This document shows, one piece after another, positions 25,453 to 38,290 of a stretch of 64,000 nucleotides of DNA. Made by a program: the position numbers and the translations under genes. The first letter of the stretch is position 1. The number at the start of each line of letters is the position of its first letter. Under the pieces are notes generated by a model, which saw only the letters and a program-made list of their open reading frames with translations, was not told the origin of the DNA and did no database searches. Origin of the DNA: Perca fluviatilis (Eukaryota > Chordata > Actinopteri > Perciformes > Percidae); contig NC_053115.1 of assembly GCF_010015445.1 (NCBI RefSeq), positions 5,377,576-5,441,575 of the forward strand, written 5' to 3'.

Positions 25453-28400
25453 TAGTTTTGTGAATTCAAGCCGCCCAGTTGTTCAAAGCAACATGACAGA
25501 GAGAAGTAGGACAATTTTTTAAGTAAGAATAACCAAGTCTTTTCCCTCAAGTTTTTCAGTGTCCAGGAAATACCAGTGGAATGGCGTGGGGACATGTGAA
25601 AACTCAGTATCCAGTGTTGAGATGACACTTGTTCCCTAAGGACAAATGGCTGCATATGAAAAATTGATATGGGGCAGAGAATAGACTTCCAGTCATATAT
25701 GGACTAAGGGTGACCATGAAACTAGGAATCCAAATTATAGAAGCACAAGTTACCCAAATTAATTATTCACTGGGTAGGAGCCTGGTATCAGTAGCTAGAC
25801 ACACAATTACAAAGACATGAGGCCGGGCTTGTTTAAGGGTGCATCTAGAATAAAACTAATGAGGACTGACACACTGATTGATCGCACAGTGCTGGAGCTA
25901 TTTTTCTGTCCCCTGCATGTAGTTTTTGCTGAAAAGGTGTCTGGATATTAGAAATATAAAATGAAAGACTGAATGTAGCTATAGCTGTAATGTTTTACTG
26001 TGAAATTGCCGAACGGATGTATGAGATGCTTTAGAAATGATCTCCCTGTGACATATTTTCATCAGTATATACCGTATTGTTGAGTATTTCTTTGGAGTCC
26101 AAAAAAATAATTACCTCTTCAGAATGACATCACGTTGTGTATATACATGAAGTGCCCTCAAATTGCTGTTGCAGTAACCCCATTGCTTCTCAACTCAGAG
26201 GAACTGTTTAACATGCTCACAAATGACAGCAAGCCTTAATAAGTCAGCCAGCAACCACAGTGAATGGAACGCTGCTTCCATGCTCGGATCTGTGCTCAGG
26301 GCAGATACATAGATAATCAAAGCATGACAGCAGGTTTTACATTTCAAATAACCCACGGTGCATTACCAGCAGTTATTTACAGTGTAAGCACTGCTCATTA
26401 ATTTTTAAACAGGCCCTTAAGGTCTGGTTGACAGACAAAGCTGGCAAGCAAAAGTAGGAGAACGAACTGTTGTTGTTTTTCAACTCACAATATGAAACAC
26501 AGTAATGGCACTGAGCAAAGTGCTACAGAATGCATTATTAATGCGTTGATGATGATGCAATATGTAAAGGTCACGGCCATTGTCTCTGTACTCAGTCATT
26601 CATTATACAGTGTCTCCATGTACAAGGATGTATAATTTAGATGTCCAATTTCAATTTGAGATATTTTGCGAATTCAGAGCAACAGTTGATGCACATGTAA
26701 CTAAAGATCCATACGTTTAACTATTCAAACTCTATTGGTAATTGATTATCTGAAACAATAGTGGGGTTTTTTTTCCTATAGACTGCTTGTCTTTTCAGTG
26801 AAACCCCACAGGAGATGAAGAGACAGCTTGGCAGATGTCTTTTCTTGCCATGAACCTGACGCCACTGGGAGTAGTGGGAGTCCCAGGCCCCCAAAATGAG
26901 ATCGCACAGCTGCCATGTCTCCGTCTGCGCCGGCATTGTTGCGAATGTTAGTTGGGTTGTACGTACAGGTGCGTCTCTGGCTCTGCAGAAGTGAGGCTGT
27001 GACAGCGTGTACCTGGTAATCCTCCTTTCTGGCTTTCCCTGCTACAAGCTTTGTAATCTCATTACCAATGCATGTTTCATTAATTCCCCTTCACGGCTGC
27101 GTGGCCCACTCCTGCTGTCACTACCTCGAATGGATCCTCCATCCACCGCACGCCAACCCAAGGCCTCTAAACAAAGCAGAGGGTGAGGAGGGGAAATGGT
27201 GGCCTATGTACAAGCCACGCATCATTAATGAGGGTCAGACTGCCTTAAACTGTGAGAACTCACCTTGGGCTTAGCTTCTTGCAGCTGTATAAATGAAGAC
27301 TGTTGTGCTCTCTCATGGATGGACTGCAACAAAGTAAAAGGGAATTGCAGCATTGTTTGCCCATGATAAGGACTGTTTAAATATCTGCAGGCTAACATAT
27401 TGTATGAGACTATATTTGTTTAATTGAGTGGAACATTCAATGGATTTTTAGTTATCACTTGCTGCACTAAACATGCTATCAGATGCTGACATGACAATGT
27501 CAATCATCCTAATTAAACTAGATGGAGCTGTGGCTTGAATATGTTATGTGTTGTGTAATGAGGGTGCTAATGATGCTTTAAGTGTTTATCGAAATGCTTA
27601 CCACATAACGCTGACTTCATTCTTTTATTACATAGCTTCAGAACTAACTTCAATTTCTTTAAATGACAATATTTGTCATTGTGATGGCAAATATGGAAGT
27701 CAATCCATTGCTACTGAGTTTGCAAAGTGAAACACACAGGACTGTAGAAGAGATAAGAGTTTTTCAGAAGAAAAGTGTACAATTTAATTACAATTAATTA
27801 CAATTAAGGATTATTTTGAAAAATGATTGTACGTAACATAAACATCCTGTGATTATACAAAACTAAGTTAAGGTGGGGATTGTATATTGCAGTTTGAAGG
27901 CATTCAAAAGATAAGTTATTTCTTTTTAAGTAGTTTTGGCCTTCATTCTTTTTTGTTACGTTTGTTTTCACCAAATTAATTGCTGATATCTGGAAACTCC
28001 ACTGCATCACTAAAAAGAGGTCCTGCAGGGCAAGAAACAGGTCCTTAACAGAGATTAGATTATCTAATGTACTCTGTCAGCAGAATGGGATGCAAGGGAA
28101 AACTTCTGGTTTTACAACACCCCCTTTTTATTCCAAAATGGTTAGCCTCAACACTACACTGCTTATAGTCCCAGCAGATAAATAGCCTAACCTGGCCATT
28201 TAAATCTAGTGCTGGAAAGTTTGATTGTTATGTTGCTTCAGTACACGCAGGACTGGACTTCTAAATATAATAAGTATTTCAAGTTTTACAGTATTTGTGT
28301 TATGATATGCAGGTATAGAGTTAAAGTAAAGCAGTATGCTTCATTAATCTCTCCAAATATTAAACTGTAGGTTACATAAAACTCGTATGTTGTATCGTAA

Positions 28401-28472
28401 CAGTACCAGAAATATGAAATGACCTAGAGACGCAGAGAAGTATTTAAATCAATATCATATTAAATCAGTGAT
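25450..28472. other. Intergenic, repeat-poor
   Basis: About 3 kb with almost no recognised repeats. A GC-richer block at 26780-27290 stands out. No exon recognised. Confidence 0.5.
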
Positions 28473-28800
28473 AAGATAAGATAAGATAAGACTTTATTGT
28501 CCGTAGGGTCGGACATTTGTCTTGCAATACAAGCTCCAAAATTTAAAAAGACAACACAACAAAAACATGAAGACAAAAGTTAAAAACATATCAGGCATCA
28601 TTAAGAACGTAAATAATTAATAACACCAACAGGCACTTGTCTGTCAACCGAACTGCAACAGAGTCTCACCAAACTCTACAGAGATTCCGAAATAATATCC
28701 ACAGGCTAACAGGCTAACAGGCATTTAGCACTCTGATTCATGAACAAATCTGGTAAGCTCCGGCCCAAGGGGTATCTTTGGACTTTTTTTTTAAGCTTAC
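28473..28800 (-). mobile_element. LINE-like 3' end, inverted
   Basis: On the minus strand a UTR-like sequence ends GGACAATAAAGTCTTATCTT followed by TATCT repeats, the same kind of AATAAA-plus-tandem tail as at 3860-3893. No coding part remains; the upstream limit is a guess. Confidence 0.45.
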
Positions 28801-29440
28801 TGGCAGCAGTTCAGCATGTACGCTAAGTGTGGAGGGCAGCGAGCATGTACGAGAGCTGGTATCAGGAGCAGTCGAGTCAGGTCGAGTTGAGCATACAGGT
28901 TTTATTGAACGATCTCAGCAGCGAGCGCATACAGCTACGATAAGCCCTGAGGGGAAAACACCAATCAATCAGTCACCAACTGCACTGCTTAAAGCTAAAC
29001 CCAGTCAGCGCTAGAGTGAGTTTGTCATACAGTTTAAGGTTGTCATGCTTCCATTTATTTGACTGGATAGAAACATATGAAAGTAGTATAAAAGCGAGTT
29101 GCTGGAGGCAGTACATACCAGTGAAGACCCAGTACGAATCAACCTCGAAAAAATAATCATTTGTTCATTTTTGACCGGCACTATTTTCATCATGTTACAC
29201 ATTTGTAGTTCACTGAAACCAGCTTGGTCAGGTGCCTTTGGTGTTTGTTACTGACGCAAAAAGTCTCCTTCAGTCTCAGTCAGACGCAGTGGGCCTTTCA
29301 ACCAATTCTTGCTTGGTTTCGCGACTACTGGTGTCACTTTTTGATGCTCTGGGTCATATGGGTAATATTTACCTGTATACCAAGAGTTCTCTACGGTGGC
29401 CGGGAAGTGCAATGCAACATTACAAAGAATGAAACACTTT

Positions 29441-29820
29441 TACATTTTGGAAAACAAATTTACATTTTGGAAAACAAAATAACATTTTGGAAAACAAATT
29501 TACATTTTGGAAAACAAAATAACATTTTAGAAAACAAATTTACATTTTGGAAAACAAAATAACATTTTAGAAAACAAATTTACATTTTAGAAAACAAATT
29601 TACATTTTGGAAAACAAATTTACATTTTGGAAAACAAAATAACATTTTAGAAAACAAATTTACATTTTGGAAAACAAAATAACATTTTAGAAAACAAATT
29701 TACATTTTGGAAAACAAAATAACATTTTCGAAAACAAATTTACATTTTAGAAAACAAATTTACATTTTGGAAAACAAAATAACATTTTAGAAAACAAATT
29801 TACATTTTCGAAAACAAATT
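29441..29820. repeat. Left array: 19 units of 20 bp
   Basis: Unit close to TACATTTTGGAAAACAAATT, repeated 19 times with no insertion or deletion; units vary at position 1 (T/A), 9 (G/A/C) and the last bases (AATT/AAAT). Degenerate units in the same 20-bp phase continue on both sides (TACAAAGAATGAAACACTTT before; AACAAGATGCAAAACACTTT after). Confidence 0.95.
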
Positions 29821-30846
29821 AACAAGATGCAAAACACTTTTACCAGTCCCGAAACAAATTTACAAATGACAGATTCTTCACGGAAAGGGAATGTACCACA
29901 TACCGGAAGTGATGAGGTTTTGTATACATGTCGCCATGACTACGGCAGTTATGGATCGAATGCGTCAATAGAGCCGCCATCTTGGAAAGGAGGCACTGCC
30001 TTATATACTGTCTATGGGCCGTCCTTAATGCATCAGCGTCAATGTAGGCAAAGGTCTAACGGAAATAAAATCACTATAAATCGTCAAAATCTCATGCGAT
30101 GTTCTAGTTTTTTTAAAACAAAAAGACAAAGAGACTAATTAATGTGTTAATACAAAGAATATTTATTATAATCAGTTCACAGATATGAGTACAAACGGAA
30201 ACTTCACCCTTCTGAACTAAGAGGTTCTGCTTCAAAGTGAAGTTTAAACAGACTGAAATGTCCAGGCTCACTCCCCCACTAATGATTCATTTATTTCTGC
30301 ATGTATTTATTTATTTAACGAGACTTTAAGTCGTGGTTTCGTCGTCCACAGTCCGAGTCCCGCCAGACTCCCTTTAGGAAACCTGTGATTTAAACTTCAG
30401 CAGGCTGTGACAGTCCGCCCGTTTTGTCCTGGATCTGATTCTCCCGGGCTTCCCTTCCCTCCAGCGGGCCCAGCAATACGGCCTGGGTCTCCAGCTGCGT
30501 GGTGTCGGTTTTGGCTCCCAGGAATGGGCAGTGAGCTCCAGGTCCTGCAGCTGCAGACGGACTCAGCTGCCCCCTGCTGTAGCTTCGATCCGGCCGGCGC
30601 TGTCGATACGTTCCCTGTTTTTCCAATGTTTCCGTCAGGTCCGGCATATAAAAACTCCAAACACCGACCACACGTAAAGTCACCATAAACTTCATTCACG
30701 CCATATACTCACTCACAACAACACAAATTGACCGACGTCACCAACAACACCTCATCACTTCCGGTATGTGGTACATTCCCTTCCGTGAAGAATCTGTCAT
30801 TTGTAAATTTGTTTCGGGACTGGTAAAAGTGTTTTGCATCTTGTTA

Positions 30847-31150
30847 ATTTGTTTTCTAAAATGTAAATTTGTTTTCTAAAATGTAAATTTGTTTTCTAAA
30901 ATGTTATTTTGTTTTCCAAAATGTAAATTTGTTTTCTAAAACGTAAATTTGTTTTCGAAAATGTTATTTTGTTTTCCAAAATGTAAATTTGTTTTCTAAA
31001 ACGTAAATTTGTTTTCGAAAATGTTATTTTGTTTTCCAAAATGTAAATTTGTTTTCTAAAATGTTATTTTGTTTTCCAAAATGTAAATTTGTTTTCCAAA
31101 ATGTAAATTTGTTTTCCAAAATGTAAATTTGTTTTCCAAAATGTAAATTT
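30847..31150. repeat. Right array: 15 units of 20 bp, inverted
   Basis: Reverse complement of the left array (AATTTGTTTTCTAAAATGTA-type units), 15 canonical copies plus one variant (GTCTCGAGCT core). Copy number differs from the left array, so the arms have changed independently. Confidence 0.95.
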
Positions 31151-31221
31151 GTCTCGAGCTTTGTAAAAGTGTTTCATTCTTTGTAATGTTGCATTGCACT
31201 TCCCGGCCACCGTAGTTCTCC

Positions 31222-31800
31222 AACTGTTCCAAACTTGGAGTTTCCTAACAGAAATATGGAAAACGGCAACATCAATCTGAGAAAAACCTCAGGCATTTTT
31301 TGACATCAAATCACAACCGGGTCTTGTGTATTATTAAGGTCTCATGGTACCATTTCATCACTTTCATGATACAATGGCAATGCTTTCAAAACCTTTAACA
31401 GAATTTCCATATACACCTCTTCTAGTGCATTTTCTGTATGAAAATTAGGTTTTCATGCCATGTGCAAAAGTTCCGTCTACACGATGTGATAGTAAGTGTT
31501 ATATTTTGACAGCCAGTCCCTCTACACACTCCAAAAGCTAAAAAACAGGTTTTATTAGGAATTCCAAAACTTTGTCCCAGGTGTCTTAAGTGCTGCCACA
31601 ACCAATGAAAGTGTGGATTTGACAGTTTCAATAACATGAATCTCTAAAAGAAATTAAATGAAAATTAAATACAGGCCCATATGGTATGTGTGAAATTGCT
31701 TGCAGTATCTTCAGTTATCATGCCAGACACACATGCAATAGATGTTAAGATTAGACTGTTAAGGCTGGATGATCTGATGCTAATTTGATGCAAATAGTAC
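31222..31800. other. Intergenic, no feature recognised
   Basis: AT-rich with no motif I know. Confidence 0.5.
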
Positions 31801-32170
31801 TCCAGATATAGGTTGTTTAATCCCACACTCTAATATGACCCATAGGAGCATTTCATAAATTCGTGCGCCAAGCAGTGGCAGGAAATACAACCCACAAGAG
31901 TGTTTTCCGTCCTCGTATCTAAACGTTATGGTCGTGGTTGGAAACAAGTTGTTAACGTGAAACGGTCGCAGTTTGATTAGGTTTAGGCAACAAAACTACT
32001 TGGTTAAGTTTAGAAAAAGATTGTGGTTTGGGTTCAAATCTAAAAAAAATTTACTACTTCAAGGAGACCATGACAGAATTATGTTTGTTCCATTAAAAAA
32101 AAATCGGCGTTTACTTTTTTATTTTCAAACAGGACACAAAACCTGGTCTTCTGGGTGAAATTCCTGTTTG
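31801..32170 (+). repeat. Interspersed repeat family R, copy 1
   Basis: Holds GCAGTGGCAGGAAATACAAC, GTTTAGGCAACAAAACTACT and TAGAAAAAGATTGTGGTTTG. Related pieces at 40195-40275 (GAGGTGGCAGGCAATACAAC) and, inverted, 61170-61400. Ends and class unknown. Confidence 0.5.
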
Positions 32171-34585
32171 TTTGACCCATCAACCCCACCGAAAAGGCCT
32201 CCTGATGCGGAATTTGCATAGACAGTAAAATTAATGGACACAACGACACCGTAGACTTCGACAGAGACCTGTGAAGGTTATTAGAAACACTTTTCTGGCT
32301 GAGCGTTACTGCGCAGCCTCCAACTGAGCTTGATGACGTAGATGTGACGGGAGCAACCTGTCTGAAAGTTGTAAGTCTTCTGGTAGCTGTGCCAAGAGAA
32401 ATCTCAATCATTCCCAATCTTGCAGAGATGGAGAGCGTTGGTATATGTAAGGAGATAACATAGGCACAGGCTAATGATGATAACTAAAATGCTAGTTAAC
32501 ATTAGTAATTAAACTAAAACAGCTAATGTAAGTCAAAACTGCCTGCGAGCTTCTCCTGTACTATACGGTAATTTGTACTATGTGACAGAAAGTTGCGTGG
32601 TTCTGACACAATCACATATTTTTACAAAAACGTCTGCTACGGAGCCATAATGTGAGATACAAAGTAATGGAGCCTTTTATACATTGTTGTGTTTCTTTAG
32701 AAATAAACAATGGACAAATAGAGTCTTTAAACTCTTCAGACGTAAAGTTATTGGTTGTCAAAGTGACGCCAAAATGAATGGCAGTCAATGGGATGCTAAC
32801 GGCAGGCGATGGCTTGTTAACATCAAAATGTTTCCAAAGGAGGTACGCTTTGCGGATGCTCGCTTAACCCCTTGGGAATTTGACACTCTTACCTGTACAC
32901 TTCCTGAGTTGCTCCCCATCTTAATTACTACAACCACTAGAGGGCAACACTTACGGAGTAATTTTTCGGAGACCAGTCTCTCATTCATTTCAAGACCATT
33001 GTTATCATTGCCATAAAAATGGAGACCATCACCAAAAAACATGTTGGCCTCTACTGTCCTTAACAATGCATTCAACAGTGCCGAAGGTTGACCGAAAAGT
33101 ACATATGACACTGGTTTGAGTTGGAAGATACTCCAATCCAATCACTCAGCAATAGTATACATTTCTAATGCCAACCAAGCAATCAAAGTGAGTTGATGGT
33201 TATTCTATGCACAATAAAAAGCCCTATAAATGACACCAAAAAACCCAAAGGATTTCAGTAACCTGGCACATACAGCAAAGTAATATTTCACTGACTACAG
33301 ACAGGCTAGCTGATGTCAAGACTCCTCTGTGCTCTGAGCGTCTCTCTGGCTCTGCTTATTGTACAAGAGAATCAGTTGTGGAACAGAACAAATCAACAAC
33401 TACTAAATGATGCTGATGCACTCTGTGGATACTGTATATGGGGTCATAAACTATCTATGGTAATAAACATTTTAATACTCAAATGGCTTTTCAGGGTTGC
33501 AGGCAGACAGTGAATATAACTGTGCCCTAAAAGGATCCTGAGGACTACGTCTGTGTTCAATACCTTAATGAAAATATCTTACACTTACCTGCCTGAGGAA
33601 CCTTCACTGAAGCAAATGTCAACCACAATGCGCTTAGTAAAAACAACTACAAAATTCAAATCATGCACCGGTGGGGCAGAGTAGTCAACACCATATACAC
33701 TAGAGACAATCAAACCTTTTCAATAAAATGTAATGGTTAACCTGTTTTTTGCCACTTCAGTGCTTTCTTAAACCCATAATCTGCCATCCAAGTTCCCCAC
33801 CACCAACAAAAGGAGACATGTCTTGTGGCTGAACAAATGATTTCACTCTTACATTTTATGAGTATAATAAATGATGCTTGTAATGGCTAAAAATGAATTT
33901 CCAGAGTAATCTAGAGATAATATCCAGCGTCCCATTGTCCATATAACCACAACAACCCCAGTCGATTCTGCCCAGGGAGTCTCTCTCTCCCGTTTCCTGT
34001 CTGGATCACTTTTTAAACTATCTAATAAAGGAAAAAAGCCAAAACAATAAACCCTGCAATGTGTCCTCCACCTGCATTACATACATTTTAAGTAAATCGG
34101 AGTTGGTGTAAAAAACTGTTAACACAACCGTGACGTATTATCATTCAGCCTATGAAGTCGTTGCAGCAAACAGTTGCCTATTGACACATCTAGCAGACAC
34201 GGAGCAACATAAGCATTCGTTTTGAGTTCTGTTTCTGTCTATTCACGCACTTTAACAACAATTTATTAAAAGCTTCTTTCTTTTCACATTTTTATTAACA
34301 GCATTATATGTTGGTATTTATATCATAATATGCTGTATATTAAATTATTGAGAGAAAACAGTTAAATGTAAAATCAGACATTGAGCACCCCCATATCATT
34401 TCATAACGCCTCTGCGAAGATTCGACTGTGAGATTGCTATTCGAATCAAGCTCCTTCGATTGAAGCATCGAATATTTAACTTTTTCGGGGTCACCCCTAA
34501 TAAAAACAATAAACTGACTAGAGGCTAACATGCTTTCTTAAAGAAACTGCAAAGTTGGGTGGTAATTTTCATGTGAGTTCATCAC
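32171..34585. other. Intergenic, no feature recognised
   Basis: Overlapping short open frames on both strands at 32680-33140 have no known motif. The rest is AT-rich. Confidence 0.5.
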
Positions 34586-34587
34586 TA

Positions 34588-35019
34588 CAAGCAACCAGAA
34601 GTATTCAGATCCTTTAATTAAGTAAAAGTACTAATACCACACTGTAAAAATACTCTGTTGAAAGTAAAAGTCCTGCATTGAAAATGTTACTTAAGTAAAA
34701 GTACGTAAGTATCATCAGGAAAATGTACTAGAAGTATTAAAAGCAAAAGTAGGCTACTCAATGCAGAAGAATCCTCACAAACTGGAAATGATCAAAACTG
34801 TTTTTAATGTACTAAAATCATTTCAGCCGTATTTGCTGTCCAACACATAAATTTATAAATTGTGCGCAAAAATCTTAATGTGTAAAGTAACTAGTAACTA
34901 AAGCTGTCAAATTAATGTAGCGGAGTAAAAAGTACAGGACTTAAGTAAAGTACAAGGACCTCAAATTTGTACTTATGTATAGTACTTGAGTAAATGTACT
35001 TCATTACATTCCACCACTG
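34588..35019. mobile_element. hAT-type MITE with ACTTAAGTA motifs
   Basis: AGAAGTATTCAGATCCTTTA, GTAAAAGTCCTGCATTGAAA, GTTACTTAAGTAAAAGTACG and a right end CATTCCACCACTG. The right end matches that of the element at 301-1078 (CCACCACTG). The left terminal bases are mutated and no duplication is evident. Confidence 0.65.
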
Positions 35020-37305
35020 TACATAGTAATATGATCCATTGTTAACACAATGTTATTGATTAATGCAGCTTTAAAAACAATGGGCTAATGATGCAAACAG
35101 CACATTGTCCATCTAGAAAATAAATGCATATTATATATTTGAATGATAATTATTGGCACATAACACTACTGCTGCTGCTGCTGCGATGATTATAGCATTA
35201 TAGACAGGGTATTTGACAATCTGCATGGAGTGAATGACTGTGAGTAACACAGCAGCAGTGGGCCATGAGTGATGAGTAACATTTTGCTGAACAGGGTCTA
35301 GGTCATTGATGTTCGTGTTTCGTGTGTACGGAATACAAGTTGTGACACGTGTGCCCAAGGGCCATGCAGTTTCAAGCTCTTGCTTTATTTTGTTGCTCCT
35401 TTTCACTACTGGGTGATACATCACAGCAGTGACTGAGCATTACACCTTCTACATTTGTTGTTGTAAACATCTGGCATCTTTCCTGTAAAGAAAACCTTGC
35501 AGTGCACAGGAAGTAAAAGTTTGCAACAGGAGAAACAAATATGCTTTTTGTAACAAATAAAAGAAGCCACCAGTTTGCACAAGAAGTCCTAATACCTGAA
35601 TGAGGAAATAGGTCATTTCTCAGTGTCTTTCATTGACAAGAAATGGTCTCTTTAAAAAGACCTGGCAATGTGTGTCATTTCTTACAAAAGACAAGTTAAA
35701 AACACATTTTCTTTCACATGCTGAAAAGAGTGCACAAAGAATGGACACTGTGAATTCAGGGGTAAATGTCTTTGTTCCTCTTCCCATAGTCCGTTACCCT
35801 CTGCCACCTAAAAGAGGACCAGAGGTGACACATTAAAATGCAGAGAGAAACTGGGGCTTTTCACAAGACACAGCTGAACTATAACAGCTGCATTATACAT
35901 CCACTCTTGATAGAAACTGTCAGAGGTGATCTGGAAAAACATACAGTTTTTACAGGATAAAACCATGTGGGTGTATGGAGTTCATACTGCGATGAAACAG
36001 GCTGTGTTGTTCAACACGCTGTAAGTTAGAGACAGTGGATAAGAAATGGCTGTGTATATATCAAAAATCCCATTTTGCCCAGATGACAGTGGCAATTGCT
36101 TTTTTTCGGCTTTTATCAAGTGATTCAGGCATATTTAAATGTGCAGAAGTCAGAACTGTGAAAATTGTCAGCAAAAGCAAAATCCCACCCCAAAGCAAAT
36201 AAGGCGTTTCCCATTTCCCCAGTGTCAGTTGAATAAAAACACTGAACAGCCCTGACAAATCTTTCTCCACTTCATTTTTTATTTCTATTTTCCCAAATCG
36301 AATGTCAACAGATCCTCGAGAATTTCAATTTTGTGACATTTGTGGGCGAGCAACTCAAAGCCCAGACACTGTTGAGAAAAAGCATTGATATCCGCAGAGA
36401 TACTGAGAAAACGCAATACATTTCACACAACAGAAAACTTGCAATTGGAAGCTTCAGAGGGGAGGCAGTGGCCTCAGACACAGCTCAAAGACATAGCTAC
36501 TGGACTGTTCAATACTAAACGAAGACTTTTTTTTTCTCTGGGGACCACTGAAGCCTTCCTGGAACGCAGCATTGCAGACTTCTCCTCTGTGGCAGCCTTC
36601 AAGGTGCAGAAGATAAGAAAAATAAGAAATGACACTGGGGAGGCTGAGCACTCTGTAAAAGTAGACATGCTCTTTCCAAACCATTGCTTATTTAGACTTG
36701 TTGTCCTCAGAAATAGTGTCTTTTATACTCTTGGTGATACTTTACAGCGCTATCTACAATTAATTGATGTCCTACCCTAAGTGTTTCGAATTAAGAATTA
36801 AAATATCTCACAAAATTCTCGGAAATGTAATTGATGCATGGATTACATTCAATGGCAATGTGTATTTTTTTTCCAATTCAGGAAATGTGGGCCACTAGTA
36901 AATAATTTCAATCGAATTTCCGTGAGTGGATTCCGGTGCAGAGACTAGGTCAATCAACATTAAACTTTTATGTAGACTTCAACTTGACCAAGCCATCCTG
37001 ACAGCTCTGACAACACGAAGGATGCTATCACATTAGCTGTGGTCGCTACATCCAATTTTAGATAACCTTGCTTTGCTGAGGTATGAACTGTTTGGCAAAA
37101 AGAGATGCAGCATGCTCTGCAGTCAGTCAAGAGACAGGAGTGGATGGTACGAGTAGGTTGCCTTGAATTAACTGTCAATCCTACAGTATCGCCAGAGAAG
37201 AACATCACTGTTGTAAGATTCTCCAAAACTCTTTTTTAACTTTTAGATTGACAACATTTCTTTTTTTTTGCTATATCTATGCCTGGCAACTACTGTACAG
37301 TATGG
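35020..37305. other. Intergenic, no feature recognised
   Basis: Open frames at 36333-36780 on both strands lack known motifs. Confidence 0.5.
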
Positions 37306-37789
37306 TTACAACTTTTTTATATTAATGAACGTCCGTTTAATTCAAGCCATTGCCAAATGACTACCAGCTCCACAAAACTCTCTCTGTATTTCTCAGGGTT
37401 ACATGCCGCCACACCGACATGCTTCTATTCCGACATGCCGCTATTCCCTAACCCTAACCCTAACCCTAACCCCTAACCCTAACCCTAATGGAAACAAAAA
37501 ATTTCGGAGTGGTGGGACGTTTGAAAACAATGGAAGTGCCGCCACTCCGACAATTAGACGTCATTGTCGGAGTGGGTATGTATGTCGGAGTGAGTATGTA
37601 TGTCATCGAGCGAAGATAATTACCTTTTCTGAAGAGTCCATGATGTTTGTTTTAATCCTCTGTGTCCTCCTTGGCTTCAAAAGCTGCGTGGAGGAGGGGC
37701 GGGGGTGATGCGTGATCACGGAAGGCTTGTATCATGTGAATACTTAGAATTCCTCATGGGGGAGACAGAAACTACACACCATAACTTTA
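37306..37789. mobile_element. 'AGCT' family MITE, copy C, carrying an insert with telomere-like repeats
   Basis: The flanks match the copies at 39825 and 63540 (ATTAATGAACGTCCGTT at left; AGAATTCCTCATGGGGGAGA and ACTACACACCATAACTTTA at right). Between about 37399 and 37610 lies foreign DNA with CCGACATGCCGC / GTCGGAGTG motifs in both orientations and a CCCTAA array. Confidence 0.65.
37446..37488 (+). repeat. Interstitial telomere-like (CCCTAA)7
   Basis: Seven CCCTAA units with one extra C. Embedded in a transposon-like insert, flanked by ordinary sequence on both sides. Confidence 0.9.
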
Positions 37790-38074
37790 GGGAAAGATTG
37801 TGATTACAGTTATAAAAACAAACGTAAATATGAACGTTAATTAAAGTTATAGGAGGCAATTTTTGGTCTCGTAGATGTAGGTGTGATGAAGGCCACACGC
37901 CTATGCACCACCTCGACTGCTACTTGTAGGGCACACTACTTCTAAAATAGCACTAGACAGGCAGTGGAAGCAAACTGTGGGATGCAGAATTATCCGATTT
38001 GAACGTCATTGTTGGAAATATACTTACTGTCGGACAGCAGTATTTTTTCACTTTAAACAGTCCAAAAATAACGT
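37790..38074. other. Intergenic, no feature recognised
   Basis: Short AT-rich stretch. Confidence 0.5.
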
Positions 38075-38091
38075 AAAGATTGTCTTAATGG

Positions 38092-38273
38092 GGTCGTGGC
38101 CGAGTTGCTCAGTGGTAGCGCAGGCGCACATATACAGAGAGGTTTATGCCTCAACGCAGAGCTCCAGGGTTCCACTCCGACCTGTGACAATTTCCTGCAT
38201 GTCTTCCCCCTCTTTCTCCCCTTTCTCACCTAGCTGTCCTGTCAAAAATTAAAGGCAGAAAAGCCCAAAAAAA
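38092..38273 (+). mobile_element. tRNA-derived SINE with perfect 17-bp target duplication
   Basis: A-box-like GTTGCTCAGTGGTAGCGC and B-box-like GGTTCCACTCC, followed by a CTTTCTCCCCTTTCTCACC body and an A-rich tail. AAAGATTGTCTTAATGG occurs at 38075-38091 and exactly again at 38274-38290. An exact duplication of this length suggests recent insertion. Confidence 0.9.
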
Positions 38274-38290
38274 AAAGATTGTCTTAATGG

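Larger units (their letters stand above)
29393..31213. mobile_element. 1.8-kb long-TIR element with arms made of 20-bp tandem units
   Basis: Left arm 29393-29918 (526 bp) is inverted relative to right arm 30749-31213 (465 bp). Outer ends are ACGGTGGCCGGGAAGTGCAA and its complement; inner ends are GGAAGTGATGAGGT and ACCTCATCACTTCC. Flanks are AGTTCTCT (29385-29392) and AGTTCTCC (31214-31221), 7 of 8 matching; alternatively the ends are TACGG/CCGTA with a perfect 6-bp GTTCTC duplication. The 830-bp core has no recognisable transposase. The two readings of the duplication imply different superfamilies, so I leave it unclassified. Confidence 0.85.

Noticed and set aside
30397..30699. Collagen-like protein on the minus strand
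   Set aside because: A few Gly-rich triplets occur but the Gly-X-Y register breaks at once; the block is in a transposon core and open in several frames.
29441..31150. Regular 20-bp repeats looking like a CRISPR array
   Set aside because: Units are head to tail with no spacers, arranged as two inverted arms of a transposon in a vertebrate genome.
37446..37488. Chromosome end
   Set aside because: Only seven CCCTAA units, inside a repeat, with ordinary sequence continuing both ways.
38092..38170. Possible tRNA gene
   Set aside because: The A and B boxes are present but the rest does not fold as a tRNA, a SINE body follows, and a 17-bp target duplication surrounds it.
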